A DNA stretch of 12,675 bases from Bacillota bacterium (GCA_023426265.1 JAFABA010000025.1:1-12675), one strand, 5' to 3'; positions 1 through 7,745 are shown, counted from the first letter of the stretch. The notes: a model not told the origin generated them from the sequence alone. Program-made: numbers and translations.

Positions 1-446
1 AAGTCAATGACGGCATGGGCAAATTCTTGGCCGATACCGTCATCAAAAAGCTGGTACTCGCCAACAAGCAGGTGCGGCAGGCGAAAGTCGGCGTGCTGGG
101 CGTGGCGTTCAAGGAAAACTGCGCGGACGCGCGCAATTCCCGCGTGATGGACATGATCGCCCACCTGAGGGATTATGGCATAGAGCCCGTGGTGAGCGAC
201 CCTCGGGTGGACGCCGCGGAAATTGAGCGCGAATACAACGTGACGCTCGTTCTGGTAAGCGATATCCGCGATATGGATTGCGTGGTGTTCGCCGTGGCGC
301 ATGAGGAATTCAGGCGTCTGAGCGCGGAGCAGATCAACGCGATGTTCAACGGGCATCCGCGCAACGAGTGCGTGATCATCGACGTCAAAAGCATGCTGAA
401 TAAGCATGCGCTTGAAGAAAAGGGTTTCTGCTACTGGCGGCTCTGA
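1..446 (+). CDS. UDP-N-acetylhexosamine/UDP-glucose 6-dehydrogenase, C-terminal part (5' end outside window)
   Basis: The reading frame is open from the left edge (first full codon at base 3) to TGA at 444-446, so about 147 C-terminal residues are present. The first visible residues, VNDGMG, resemble the conserved stretch at the end of the central dimerisation domain of nucleotide-sugar dehydrogenases. Then comes the C-terminal Rossmann-like domain, with the family block GVLGVAFKENCADARNSRV, a conserved SDPRVD-type strand, a VFAVAHEEF block, IIDVKSML, and the terminal YWRL. The AFKENxxDxRNS block is closest to the TviB/WbpA/WbpO type, which oxidise the C6 of UDP-GlcNAc or UDP-GalNAc to a uronic acid in the cytoplasm using NAD. 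The catalytic Cys and NAD-binding domain lie outside the window, so substrate choice is not settled; UDP-glucose dehydrogenase remains possible. The next gene starts 52 bases downstream with no terminator between, suggesting the same operon and a role in precursor supply. Confidence 0.88.
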   Translation, partial: VNDGMGKFLADTVIKKLVLANKQVRQAKVGVLGVAFKENCADARNSRVMDMIAHLRDYGIEPVVSDPRVDAAEIEREYNVTLVLVSDIRDMDCVVFAVAHEEFRRLSAEQINAMFNGHPRNECVIIDVKSMLNKHALEEKGFCYWRL

Positions 447-483
447 CCGTATCGCCAAAAGAGTGGAATACAGTGTAAGGCAG

Positions 484-498
484 ACGGGAGTGACCCGT
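484..498 (+). promoter_or_regulatory. Small hairpin enclosing the ribosome binding site of the triple-NodB gene
   Basis: The 15 bases directly before the ATG at 499 read ACGGG-AGTGA-CCCGT, a perfect 5-bp stem with a 5-base loop. The Shine-Dalgarno sequence GGGAG (486-490) lies partly in the stem and partly in the loop, at a normal 8-base distance from the ATG. The RBS supports the 499 start. That the stem reduces translation is inference. There is no T-run, so it is not a terminator. Confidence 0.5.
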
Positions 499-2712
499 AT
501 GGGATATCGTATGTTATTGAGATGGCTTTCGCTCACACTCGTATGCGTGCTGCTTACGGGCGTTGTCGCGTGCGCCAAAGTGGAAGCGCAGGACCCGGAA
601 AAAGAAGATCAGCTTGCGGGCGTCATCGCCCAGGCAAGCGCCGCAACCGAAGGAGCAACCGTATTGGGCTCCGTGCCTACGCTCAGTAAATCCATATCGC
701 TCGTGTTTTTCGGCGCGCCGGAAAAGGATGCGACAAAAGAACTGCTTGCGCTGCTTAAAAAGTATGGCGTGCGGGCGACATTCTTCCTGCCCGGCATTTC
801 CGTGGCGGAACAGCCCGATATCGCAAAGGAGATTTTTGCGGCGGGGCATGAGCTTGGCAACTATGCATTAAGCGGCGGGGAGGATTTATCCAATCTGCCG
901 GTTGCGGACGCGGCGCGCAAGCTCTACCATGCGCAAAACATCCTTATGGAGGCTTCCAATCAGGCCGCTCCCGTTCTGTTTGCGACGGGCGGCACGAACT
1001 ATACGCCGGCCGTACTCGCGACCGCGAAGGCCTGCGGTTTAACTTATGCCCTGCGCCCCACGGCATATCTTAATTACATGAGCTTTTCCTCTCCGGACCA
1101 GGCGCGCATGTTCGCCTCGTTTACCGATTACGGCTCCATACTCGCATTCAAGGCGGGACAATTGACCGAGGAGGAACTCAACGCCTACCAGGACGAAGAA
1201 GTAGACAAGGCTCCAGATGACCCTGCGCCTTCCTCCCCCGCAACATCTTCAGGCATTGAACTGCCGGAGGACGAAAGCGCACGGATGCTTTTGATACTTG
1301 ATTGGCTGCTGGGGGCGTACAAAGAGAACGGCTACGCGTTTTTGCAGCCGGAAGACCTGCAAAAAGAAGCCGAAGCGGATTTAGGCAGGACGTTTGTGCT
1401 TTCCGACGCGCCGACGGCCGCGCCCCCAAGCGTCATCAAAAACGCGGCCACCACACAAAAGGCGGTCTCGCTCACGTTCCAGTCCCTGTGTGGCGACAAA
1501 GAGATGGAAAGCCTTTTAAACACGCTTGCGGCACTTAATATAAGGGCTACGTTCTTTGTTACAGGGGAAGACGCTGCGACGAGAAAGGCGCTGATAAAGT
1601 CTATCGCTTTGGCGGGGCACGATGTGGAAAGCGGCGGCTTCTTTGAGAAGAGCCTCAACACAACCTCCTTTGAGGAGGCCTGCAAATCCTTGTTTACCAG
1701 CATTGTCGCCATCAAAAAGGCAACCGGCAAGGCGCCCGCGTTTTACCGCCCACCTTACGGGAATGTGGACGAATCCCTGCAAAAAGCATGCCAGGCGGTA
1801 GGGCTGACCCCGATCCTCTACAACAAATATCCACCCATGCAAAAGGAGCAGACAGCGGAAGAGGTTCTCTCCTATTTCTCCAAGGGTTTCCACCGCGGGG
1901 ATATCATTACGCTGCATATGGACGAATACCGCGACCTTGACGAGATCGTAAAAGGAATCGCGGCTATCGTATCCGACACCGGCTATGGCTTTGCGCCGAT
2001 TGCAGAACTCTACGCCAACCAGTATGAAGTGAAGCCGCTCACCGAAATCGAAGGCTGGGACGAAATCAAACTCAACAGGGACTACGACCCGAACGCCTCC
2101 ATCAGGACCCGCAGCCTCAGCCGAATTCCTGTAAAAGAAAATGTGATGTTCCTAACATTTGACGATTGGGGCGGGGACAAGCATGTCACAAAGATATTGG
2201 ATACGCTTGACAAATACGGCGTCAAGGCGAGCTTCTTTTTGATCGGCGAGGGGGTCATCAACAACCCCAACCTTGCGCGTGCGATCTCGGAGGCGGGCCA
2301 CGACGTCGGCAACCATACGTACACGCATTCCATCATCAATACCCTCGCGGCGGACGAGCTGCAGGAGGATGTTGTAAAATGCCAGCAGGTAGTAGCGGAG
2401 GCGATCGGCCGCGCGCCGGAACCATATTTCCGGCCGCCGACGCTCACCTACGATACGCCCACCACCAACGCCGTGCTGGCCTGTGGGATGGAGTACTCGT
2501 TTTTAAGCAACATCAGCACGCAGGATTATGAGCGTTCCGCCGAGGAAGTTATTCAATATGCTATAGAAAACGCCGGACGCGGGGAATTGGTGGTGCTGCA
2601 CTTAACAGACAACTCCAGCAGCGACAAAGCGTTGCCCACCATCATCGAAAAGCTTACCGCCAGGGGCTACAAGCTTGATAAGCTGAGCAATTACCTGCCG
2701 AAACCGGAATAG
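499..2712 (+). CDS. Lipoprotein with three NodB-type polysaccharide deacetylase domains, two of them degenerate
   Basis: This is a predicted extracellular, lipid-anchored carbohydrate esterase family 4 protein (737 aa), expected to remove N-acetyl groups from hexosamines in a polysaccharide. The start at 499 is chosen because GGGAG lies 8 bases upstream and it gives a compact lipoprotein signal ending VVAC, with C25 as the lipidated residue; the frame is open further left (ATG 406), but that would overlap the upstream gene. Domain 1 (about 62-235) lacks the metal site: the TFDD motif is VFFG (F71, G72) and both motif-2 His are Y122 and G126. Domain 2 (about 322-495) has TFQS (Q328, S329) and G379/E383 instead of the His pair, but keeps RPPYG (417-421) and LH (H473). 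Domain 3 (about 548-737) keeps TFDD (D555, D556), H606-TYT-H610, RPP (645-647) and LH (H701), so it is the likely catalytic unit. Domains 1 and 2 are joined by an acidic/Pro-Ser linker. Family calls rest on motifs; the polymer substrate is inferred from the neighbouring synthase. Confidence 0.9.
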   Translation: MGYRMLLRWLSLTLVCVLLTGVVACAKVEAQDPEKEDQLAGVIAQASAATEGATVLGSVPTLSKSISLVFFGAPEKDATKELLALLKKYGVRATFFLPGISVAEQPDIAKEIFAAGHELGNYALSGGEDLSNLPVADAARKLYHAQNILMEASNQAAPVLFATGGTNYTPAVLATAKACGLTYALRPTAYLNYMSFSSPDQARMFASFTDYGSILAFKAGQLTEEELNAYQDEEVDKAPDDPAPSSPATSSGIELPEDESARMLLILDWLLGAYKENGYAFLQPEDLQKEAEADLGRTFVLSDAPTAAPPSVIKNAATTQKAVSLTFQSLCGDKEMESLLNTLAALNIRATFFVTGEDAATRKALIKSIALAGHDVESGGFFEKSLNTTSFEEACKSLFTSIVAIKKATGKAPAFYRPPYGNVDESLQKACQAVGLTPILYNKYPPMQKEQTAEEVLSYFSKGFHRGDIITLHMDEYRDLDEIVKGIAAIVSDTGYGFAPIAELYANQYEVKPLTEIEGWDEIKLNRDYDPNASIRTRSLSRIPVKENVMFLTFDDWGGDKHVTKILDTLDKYGVKASFFLIGEGVINNPNLARAISEAGHDVGNHTYTHSIINTLAADELQEDVVKCQQVVAEAIGRAPEPYFRPPTLTYDTPTTNAVLACGMEYSFLSNISTQDYERSAEEVIQYAIENAGRGELVVLHLTDNSSSDKALPTIIEKLTARGYKLDKLSNYLPKPE

Positions 2713-2750
2713 GGGGAAAGCCGCACTTTTCCGCCTCTATTCCGATATGT

Positions 2751-2768
2751 AGAAGGGACTCCATATTG
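2751..2768 (+). promoter_or_regulatory. Ribosome binding site that selects the TTG start of the synthase
   Basis: AGAAGGG at 2751-2757 is followed by 8 bases and then TTG at 2766-2768. No ATG or GTG in this frame has a comparable site near the beginning of the reading frame, so the rare TTG start is preferred. Confidence 0.65.
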
Positions 2769-4625
2769 AAGAAGGCCGCTCCAAAACAGGATATTTTTAT
2801 CAAGCCCAAGGCGGACCGGCGCCTGTTTGTGCATGTTCCCGATCCAGAGGGCATCCGCGTGGTCGGCGACAGGCGGCTGAATACCATGGACCCCGGCAAA
2901 AAATCCAACAAGGCGACGGCGGGCTACGCGCCCGGCCTGCGCTTTGAGGGCCGTTTTGCCGTATACGCAACAATCCGTGACAACCGCAACCGCACCGCCC
3001 GCCTGAGAGGGACCTGTGTGGACATTTCCCAAAGCGGCATATTGATTGAATTTGCCTCCAACACGGACGCCGAACGGCTCTCGGCCGCCGCTTCCGTTAC
3101 GCTGCGCTTCCAGATTCCGCCCGGCGTGCTGCCCGAAGGCATGGAATCCAAAGTCAAAATCAGGGCGGACTTTGTCCGCCGCATGGACAAGGACGGCATG
3201 TACGGCTGCGGGCTGAAGTTTAAGGAGCCGCTCGAATCGTATGTGGAACGGCACAAGGACCGCTCCGCGCTTACGATGTCCGCCTTCATGCTGTTCTTTG
3301 TGTCCCTCATCATATTGCTCATGCGCTCGGAAAGCCTGATTTACTTCCGGTTCAATAAAGTGCTGTACCTGTACAGCATCATGGCGGCGGTGTTCCTGCT
3401 TTCGAGGTACCTGTTCGGCTCGCTCTACCGCTCCACCCCGGTTGATCCCGATTATACGCCGGGGGTCAGCATCATCATCCCCTGTTTTAACGAGGAGGAA
3501 TGGATCGAGCGCACCATACGCTGCTGCGTGGATCAGGATTATCCGGTGGACAAGCTGGAGGTGATCGTCGTCAACGACTGTTCGACGGACAACTCCCAGG
3601 CCGTGATATTAAAAATGCTCACCGCGCTCTACAACGAATCGGCACGCTACCTCACCCGCGAGCGCATCAAGTACATCGAACCGAAGACCAACCGCGGCAA
3701 GCGCGAGGCGCTGGCGCTGGGCGCGAAGTACGCGACGCATGAGCTGCTGGTATTTGTGGATTCGGACAGCTTTTTGGCGCACGATGCCATACGCAACCTT
3801 GTGCAACCCTTCCGGGACCCCAAGGTGGGCGGCGTCTCCGGCCGCACGGACGTGGCGAACACCTACACGAACGGCGTGACCAAGATGCAGGCGGTACGCT
3901 ATTACATCGCATTCCGCATTATGAAGGCGGCGGAATCGTATTTTGACGCGGTCACCTGCCTTTCGGGCCCTTTGGCGTGCTACCGCAGATCCATCGTCAT
4001 GGAGCACATGGGTGAATGGCTGGGCCAGCAGTTTTTGGGGCAGCGCGCCACGTTCGGGGACGACAGGAGCCTCACCAATTTCGTGCTGCGCAAGCACCGC
4101 ACGGCCTACCAGGATACCGCCATCTGCGCCACCATCGTGCCCAACACGCATCAGGCGCTGTTAAAGCAGCAGATGCGCTGGAAGCGCTCCTGGCTTCGGG
4201 AATCCATTATCGCGGGCAGATTTATCTGGAAAAAGGAACCCTTCATGTCCCTGTTCTTCTACATCGGCCTGTTGACGCCGGTATTGGCACCCGTGGTAGT
4301 GATATACAACCTGATGTTTGTCCCCATCGCCTACGGCATATTCCCACTGACGTTTTTGACGGGTTTATTGCTGATGTCCCTGATGATGAGCTTCGCGCAG
4401 CTGTTTTTTAGACGAAGCTCCATCTGGTTCTACGGCTTTTTGTTTTGCATCTATTATGAATTCGTGCTGTTGTGGCAGATGCCCATTGCGTGGTTCACGT
4501 TCTGGAAATCCACCTGGGGCACCCGCATGACGCCCGCAGACGTCAAGGCGCAGCAGCGCCGGGAAAAGAAGGCCGAGCGCATGGCCGAGCGCAAAAACAA
4601 GCGCCAGAAGGAATTGAGCGCATGA
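2766..4625 (+). CDS. PilZ-domain glycosyltransferase 2, hyaluronan-synthase/NodC-like polysaccharide synthase
   Basis: This 619-aa inner-membrane synthase is predicted to polymerise and export a hexosamine-containing polysaccharide under c-di-GMP control. After a charged leader of about 55 residues comes a PilZ domain (about 56-160) with both c-di-GMP-binding motifs: RxxxR (R59-FEG-R63) and DxSxxG (D86-ISQS-G91). Two hydrophobic segments (about 169-186 and 199-217) precede a cytoplasmic GT2 domain. It contains SIIIPCFNEEEW (235-246), VVNDCSTD (268-275), DSD (332-334, the DxD metal/UDP site), LSGPLACYRR (399-408), GDDRSLTN (431-438) and QQMRW (468-472). GDDRxLTN plus QQxRWxxSxxRES is the pattern of hyaluronan synthase and NodC. 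Three or more hydrophobic segments (about 495-590) and a very basic tail follow. BcsA carries PilZ at the C-terminal side; here it is N-terminal. TTG start, 53 bases after the previous gene; its stop overlaps the next start. The sugar specificity (GlcNAc, uronate or both) cannot be read from sequence. Confidence 0.92.
   Translation: MKKAAPKQDIFIKPKADRRLFVHVPDPEGIRVVGDRRLNTMDPGKKSNKATAGYAPGLRFEGRFAVYATIRDNRNRTARLRGTCVDISQSGILIEFASNTDAERLSAAASVTLRFQIPPGVLPEGMESKVKIRADFVRRMDKDGMYGCGLKFKEPLESYVERHKDRSALTMSAFMLFFVSLIILLMRSESLIYFRFNKVLYLYSIMAAVFLLSRYLFGSLYRSTPVDPDYTPGVSIIIPCFNEEEWIERTIRCCVDQDYPVDKLEVIVVNDCSTDNSQAVILKMLTALYNESARYLTRERIKYIEPKTNRGKREALALGAKYATHELLVFVDSDSFLAHDAIRNLVQPFRDPKVGGVSGRTDVANTYTNGVTKMQAVRYYIAFRIMKAAESYFDAVTCLSGPLACYRRSIVMEHMGEWLGQQFLGQRATFGDDRSLTNFVLRKHRTAYQDTAICATIVPNTHQALLKQQMRWKRSWLRESIIAGRFIWKKEPFMSLFFYIGLLTPVLAPVVVIYNLMFVPIAYGIFPLTFLTGLLLMSLMMSFAQLFFRRSSIWFYGFLFCIYYEFVLLWQMPIAWFTFWKSTWGTRMTPADVKAQQRREKKAERMAERKNKRQKELSA
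4606..4625 (+). promoter_or_regulatory. RBS and ATGA stop/start overlap coupling the synthase to the next gene
   Basis: AGAAGGA at 4606-4612 lies inside the end of the synthase gene, 9 bases before ATG 4622-4624; that ATG overlaps the synthase stop TGA at 4623-4625. This is the classic layout for translational coupling and fixes the downstream start, although the frame is open 150 bases further upstream. Confidence 0.8.
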
Positions 4626-6475
4626 AGCAGCCAGCGGATTATTTTAAAAGGCATAACCGGCGCAAGGCGGTTCGCACGGTATTCGAGTGCGTCATACTGC
4701 TGCTTGCCGCGTTTTGGCTTGTTCGCGCGTTTATAGAGACCAATACCTACGAGCCGCCCGCCTCCGTCCCCATGAGCGATACTGCGGAGCCCGGCTTTGT
4801 GGCGCTTTCCTACTTTGGCGTGGAGCGTTACGACAGTTCGAACTCGCTTATCAACCTGGACCGGCTCCGCGCGCACATTGCCGCGTTAAAAACCTCCGGC
4901 TACGTCACGATCACGGAGCAGGATATCATCGATTATTACGTTTCCGGAAAGCCGCTTCCCCAAAAGGCGCTGTTTCTGATGTTTGAGGACGGCCGCCGCG
5001 ATACCGCCATATTCGCGCAGGAAGTGATGGAAGTCTACAACTACCGCGCCATGATGTTCTCCTACGCGGATAAGTTTGAAAAACGGGACAACAAGTTTTT
5101 GAGCGCCGACGATCTCTTGGCTTTAAAAAAGAGCACCTACTGGGAGCTTGGCACGAACGGCTACCGCCTGGAGTACATCAACGTGTTCGACCGGTACGAC
5201 AATTATGTGGGCCATATCGACAGCGTGCAGTTTTCTCAGATTTCCCAATACCTCAGGCGAAATTACGACCATTACCTGATGGACTTCATCCGCGACGAGG
5301 ACGGCGTGCCCCTGGAAAGCTACGAAGAGATGGTGGCCCGCATCGGGGCGGATTACGCGAATATGCAAAGCGTTTATACGAAGCAGCTAGGTTATCTGCC
5401 CCGGGTATACAGCCTGATGCATGCGAACTCCAAGGAGGGTTACGGCACCCACAAGCTCGCAAGTTCAGAGAACGAGAAGAATTTGAAAAAGCTGTTCACG
5501 CTCTGCTTCAACCGCGAGGGGGACAGCCTGAATACTTCGGATACGCCGGTCTATGACCTGACGCGCATGCAGCCGCAGGCGCACTGGCAGACAAACCACC
5601 TCCTGATGCGCCTGTGGGACGATACGAAAGAGCCCATGGCGTTTGTGCACGGCGACGCGGAACAGGCTAAGGAATGGCAGACAAAGGCGGGTGCGGCGGA
5701 GTTCCAGAAGAACCGCGTCATACTCACCAGCCTGCCTTCCGGGGTGGGCCGGATTGTTCACCAATCCATCGACGTAGCCGATGCCACGCTGGAAGCGACG
5801 TTAAACGGCAACCTCTACGGCTCCCAGGGAGTCTATTTAAGGGCGGCAGAGGACCTTTCCTCCTACGTCTATGTGGGCATACAGGACAGGACCCTGACGA
5901 TCAGCGAAAAAAGCGGCGGCAATATAAAAGAGCTTGCCACCGTGGATCTGTTTACACTTTTCCGTGAGGCGAAGCGTACCGTGGCCGAAGATAAAGCCGA
6001 GAGCCTGCTTGCCGCACAAAATGCCATATTGCAAAGCGATGCTGCCGCCGCCGCAAAAAGAAAGGCGCAAGAACGCAGGGACGCGCTCAACATCAGCAGC
6101 CCGTCCTCCCTCCCCGGAGAGGCCGAACCGTACCGGCCCGAAACGGACCTCAACGACTCCGGCTCCTACAAGCTGCGCGTCACGCTATCGGGAGATATGC
6201 TCCATGTGACGGTAAACGATACGCCCGTCGTCAATCAAACGGTAAGCGTTATGGAGCGCGGCAAAGTACAGTTGGAGGCTGCCGTATCCCACGGGAACTT
6301 CAGCCAGCGCAACCTGTATGACGATGTATACGACGGCGTGTTTGAGGATGTTCTCATTACAGATGCCAGCGGGCAGACGCTCTACACCAGCCGCCTGAGC
6401 GGGCGGGAAGCGTTCTTGGCCGACATAGACCGCATAACGAAGGGCGTTATCAACTGGTTTATCAACGTATTTTAA
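4622..6475 (+). CDS. Membrane-anchored degenerate polysaccharide deacetylase (PgaB/IcaB-like) with C-terminal jelly-roll-like domain
   Basis: This 617-aa protein has a basic N-terminus and one membrane segment (about 16-36), placing the rest outside the cell. Residues about 58-340 follow the PgaB/IcaB-type deacetylase layout: an opening strand (FVALSYFGVERYD), HIAALKTSGYVTITEQDI, PLPQKALFLMFEDG, and FLSADDLLALKKSTYWELGTNGY. Key residues are altered: TFDDG is MFEDG (E122, D123), and in the motif usually read as ELGSHTYxH both His are lost (N179 and L183). It is therefore likely not an active deacetylase, perhaps a polymer-binding or scaffold protein. Residues about 366-455 and 505-600 look like the two halves of a beta-sandwich of the DUF1080/concanavalin type, split by an Ala/Glu/Lys-rich helical insert and a Pro-rich linker. 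Start from the ATGA overlap with the synthase; the GH18 gene follows after 11 bases. The domain assignment is by eye and less sure for the C-terminal part. The exact role is unknown. Confidence 0.8.
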   Translation: MKQPADYFKRHNRRKAVRTVFECVILLLAAFWLVRAFIETNTYEPPASVPMSDTAEPGFVALSYFGVERYDSSNSLINLDRLRAHIAALKTSGYVTITEQDIIDYYVSGKPLPQKALFLMFEDGRRDTAIFAQEVMEVYNYRAMMFSYADKFEKRDNKFLSADDLLALKKSTYWELGTNGYRLEYINVFDRYDNYVGHIDSVQFSQISQYLRRNYDHYLMDFIRDEDGVPLESYEEMVARIGADYANMQSVYTKQLGYLPRVYSLMHANSKEGYGTHKLASSENEKNLKKLFTLCFNREGDSLNTSDTPVYDLTRMQPQAHWQTNHLLMRLWDDTKEPMAFVHGDAEQAKEWQTKAGAAEFQKNRVILTSLPSGVGRIVHQSIDVADATLEATLNGNLYGSQGVYLRAAEDLSSYVYVGIQDRTLTISEKSGGNIKELATVDLFTLFREAKRTVAEDKAESLLAAQNAILQSDAAAAAKRKAQERRDALNISSPSSLPGEAEPYRPETDLNDSGSYKLRVTLSGDMLHVTVNDTPVVNQTVSVMERGKVQLEAAVSHGNFSQRNLYDDVYDGVFEDVLITDASGQTLYTSRLSGREAFLADIDRITKGVINWFINVF

Positions 6476-6486
6476 AGGGAGAGCCT

Positions 6487-7593
6487 ATGTCAAGCCGATA
6501 CAGCAAAATCATATCCGTTTTGGTTTCCAGCATCCTCCTTATGATGCCGATTTTGGGCTGTACCACACCGGAAGCGGCAGCGGAAACCACGCCGACGCCT
6601 ACTCCCTCCCCGGCGGCGGCAGCCACACCCGCAGCAACGGAGCCTGCGCGAAAAGAACTGCCGCTTTCCGCATGGGCTGTGTACTGGGATACGGAGCGTA
6701 TCAGCGGAGAGCTTTCCGCGCTTGCACCGGGACTTATGAGTGTCAGCGCGTTTTCCACGCTGTTCCACGCAGACGACTCGCTGTACGTTCCCGATCAGAC
6801 GGCCGAGCTAATTTCCACAATACGGAAACAATTTGGCAATACGAAGGATGTCTACCTGACGTTCGTCAACGACATCGCGTTGCCCGACGGCAGTTTTTCC
6901 TTAAAGGACGTCGCGCTTTTAGAGCGGCTGTTTGCGGATGAAGCGCGCATAGACGCGCACATTGCGGAAATGATCGCGCTTGCGAAGGAATATCGCTGCG
7001 ACGGCATTGAGCTCGATTATGAAGCGATGCGGAAAAATACCGCGCTTTGGAAGCCGTTCGCCGCGTTTGTCGGGCGGCTGTATGCTGCGGCGCGAGACGA
7101 GGGGCTGTTGTGCCGCGTGGTGCTGGAGCCCTCCGCTCTGGGCAAGGCGAAGTACCCGGAAGGGCCGGACTATGTGCTGATGTGCTACAACCTGTTTGGT
7201 TCCCACAGCGGCCCCGGCCCCAAAGCGGATATCCGGTTCCTCAATGCGCTTGCGGACGAAAGCCGGGATTTATCGAACCTCTCCTTTGCGTTCTCCACCG
7301 GCGGGTTTGATTGGGACGTGAACGAGGAAGCGGCACAACTGACTGAGCAAGAGGCCGCGGCGCTTAAAATAGCGCGGGGCATTACGCCGGAGCGGGATGA
7401 AAAGAGCGGCGCGCTGCACTTTTCCTATACGGCGGAAGACGGAACGCAGCACACCGTCTGGTATGCGGACGGCGAAACGCTCGCCGTCTGGATGCGGGCG
7501 GCAGCAAAAAAAGGCATTTCCCGGTTTGCGATATGGCGCACCGGCGGCAATTCCGATGAGGCGCTACAGGCGGTTTTGGGCGCGGCGCAATAA
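6487..7593 (+). CDS. Lipoprotein glycoside hydrolase, GH18-like
   Basis: This is a predicted surface lipoprotein of 368 aa. The signal peptide ends ILGC (lipidated C25), followed by a Thr/Pro/Ala-rich tether to about residue 55. The rest resembles the TIM-barrel of family 18 glycosidases of the chitinase/SleL (YaaH) kind, which cut beta-1,4 linkages next to GlcNAc. The signature strand is D172-G-I-E175-L-D177-Y-E179, matching DxxDxDxE except for Glu at the second position; the presumed catalytic acid E179 is intact. Other barrel blocks are DVYLTFVND, DYVLMCYNLFG and a late GISRFAIWRTGG strand with its Trp. AAGGGAG just after the upstream stop lies 5 bases before the ATG, so the gene is tightly linked to the membrane protein before it. 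It probably trims or releases the polymer, as hydrolases do in other synthase-dependent systems; that role is inference. A peptidoglycan or spore-cortex substrate is an alternative. Confidence 0.8.
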   Translation: MSSRYSKIISVLVSSILLMMPILGCTTPEAAAETTPTPTPSPAAAATPAATEPARKELPLSAWAVYWDTERISGELSALAPGLMSVSAFSTLFHADDSLYVPDQTAELISTIRKQFGNTKDVYLTFVNDIALPDGSFSLKDVALLERLFADEARIDAHIAEMIALAKEYRCDGIELDYEAMRKNTALWKPFAAFVGRLYAAARDEGLLCRVVLEPSALGKAKYPEGPDYVLMCYNLFGSHSGPGPKADIRFLNALADESRDLSNLSFAFSTGGFDWDVNEEAAQLTEQEAAALKIARGITPERDEKSGALHFSYTAEDGTQHTVWYADGETLAVWMRAAAKKGISRFAIWRTGGNSDEALQAVLGAAQ

Positions 7594-7629
7594 CGTTTTA
7601 TTTTTTTCAGGGACTTTGCCCCCGCCCCC

Positions 7630-7745
7630 CCCAAGGGACACGTCCCTTGGGAATCACTTTCGTCGGAAACGCCTATTGGGCGTTTCCGTGGATGGCGCTT
7701 AGGGCCGTTAGGCCCTAAGCGGGTGTTGAGGGCAGAGCCCTCAAC
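7630..7745. repeat. Cluster of four different perfect hairpins in the gap before pepT
   Basis: Four back-to-back inverted repeats fill the gap: 7630-7651 (CCCAAGGGAC / GTCCCTTGGG, two bases between), 7664-7688 (CGGAAACGCC / GGCGTTTCCG, loop TATTG), 7696-7721 (CGCTTAGGGCC / GGCCCTAAGCG, loop GTTA) and 7725-7745 (GTTGAGGGC / GCCCTCAAC, loop AGA). The stems differ from each other, so this is not a direct-repeat array. None is followed at once by a T-run, so none is a textbook terminator, though together they may stop or protect the operon transcript. A T-rich stretch lies at 7597-7607, just after the GH18 stop. Such hairpin strings often recur in clostridial genomes; that this one is dispersed is inference. 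Confidence 0.8.

Noticed and set aside
406..498. N-terminal extension of the triple-NodB protein starting at ATG 406
   Set aside because: It would overlap the dehydrogenase gene and place 31 charged residues before the lipoprotein signal. ATG 499 has a GGGAG site and yields a normal signal peptide.
4472..4621. Upstream 50-residue extension of the membrane pseudo-deacetylase
   Set aside because: It lies within the synthase gene in another frame; the ATGA overlap with AGAAGGA in front is the better start.
2766..4625. Cellulose synthase (BcsA)
   Set aside because: The PilZ domain is at the wrong end and the GDDRSLTN and QQMRWxxSxxRES blocks are of the hyaluronan synthase/NodC kind; no BcsB-like gene is present in the window.
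7630..7745. CRISPR-like array
   Set aside because: The four inverted repeats differ in sequence and there is no repeat-spacer periodicity.
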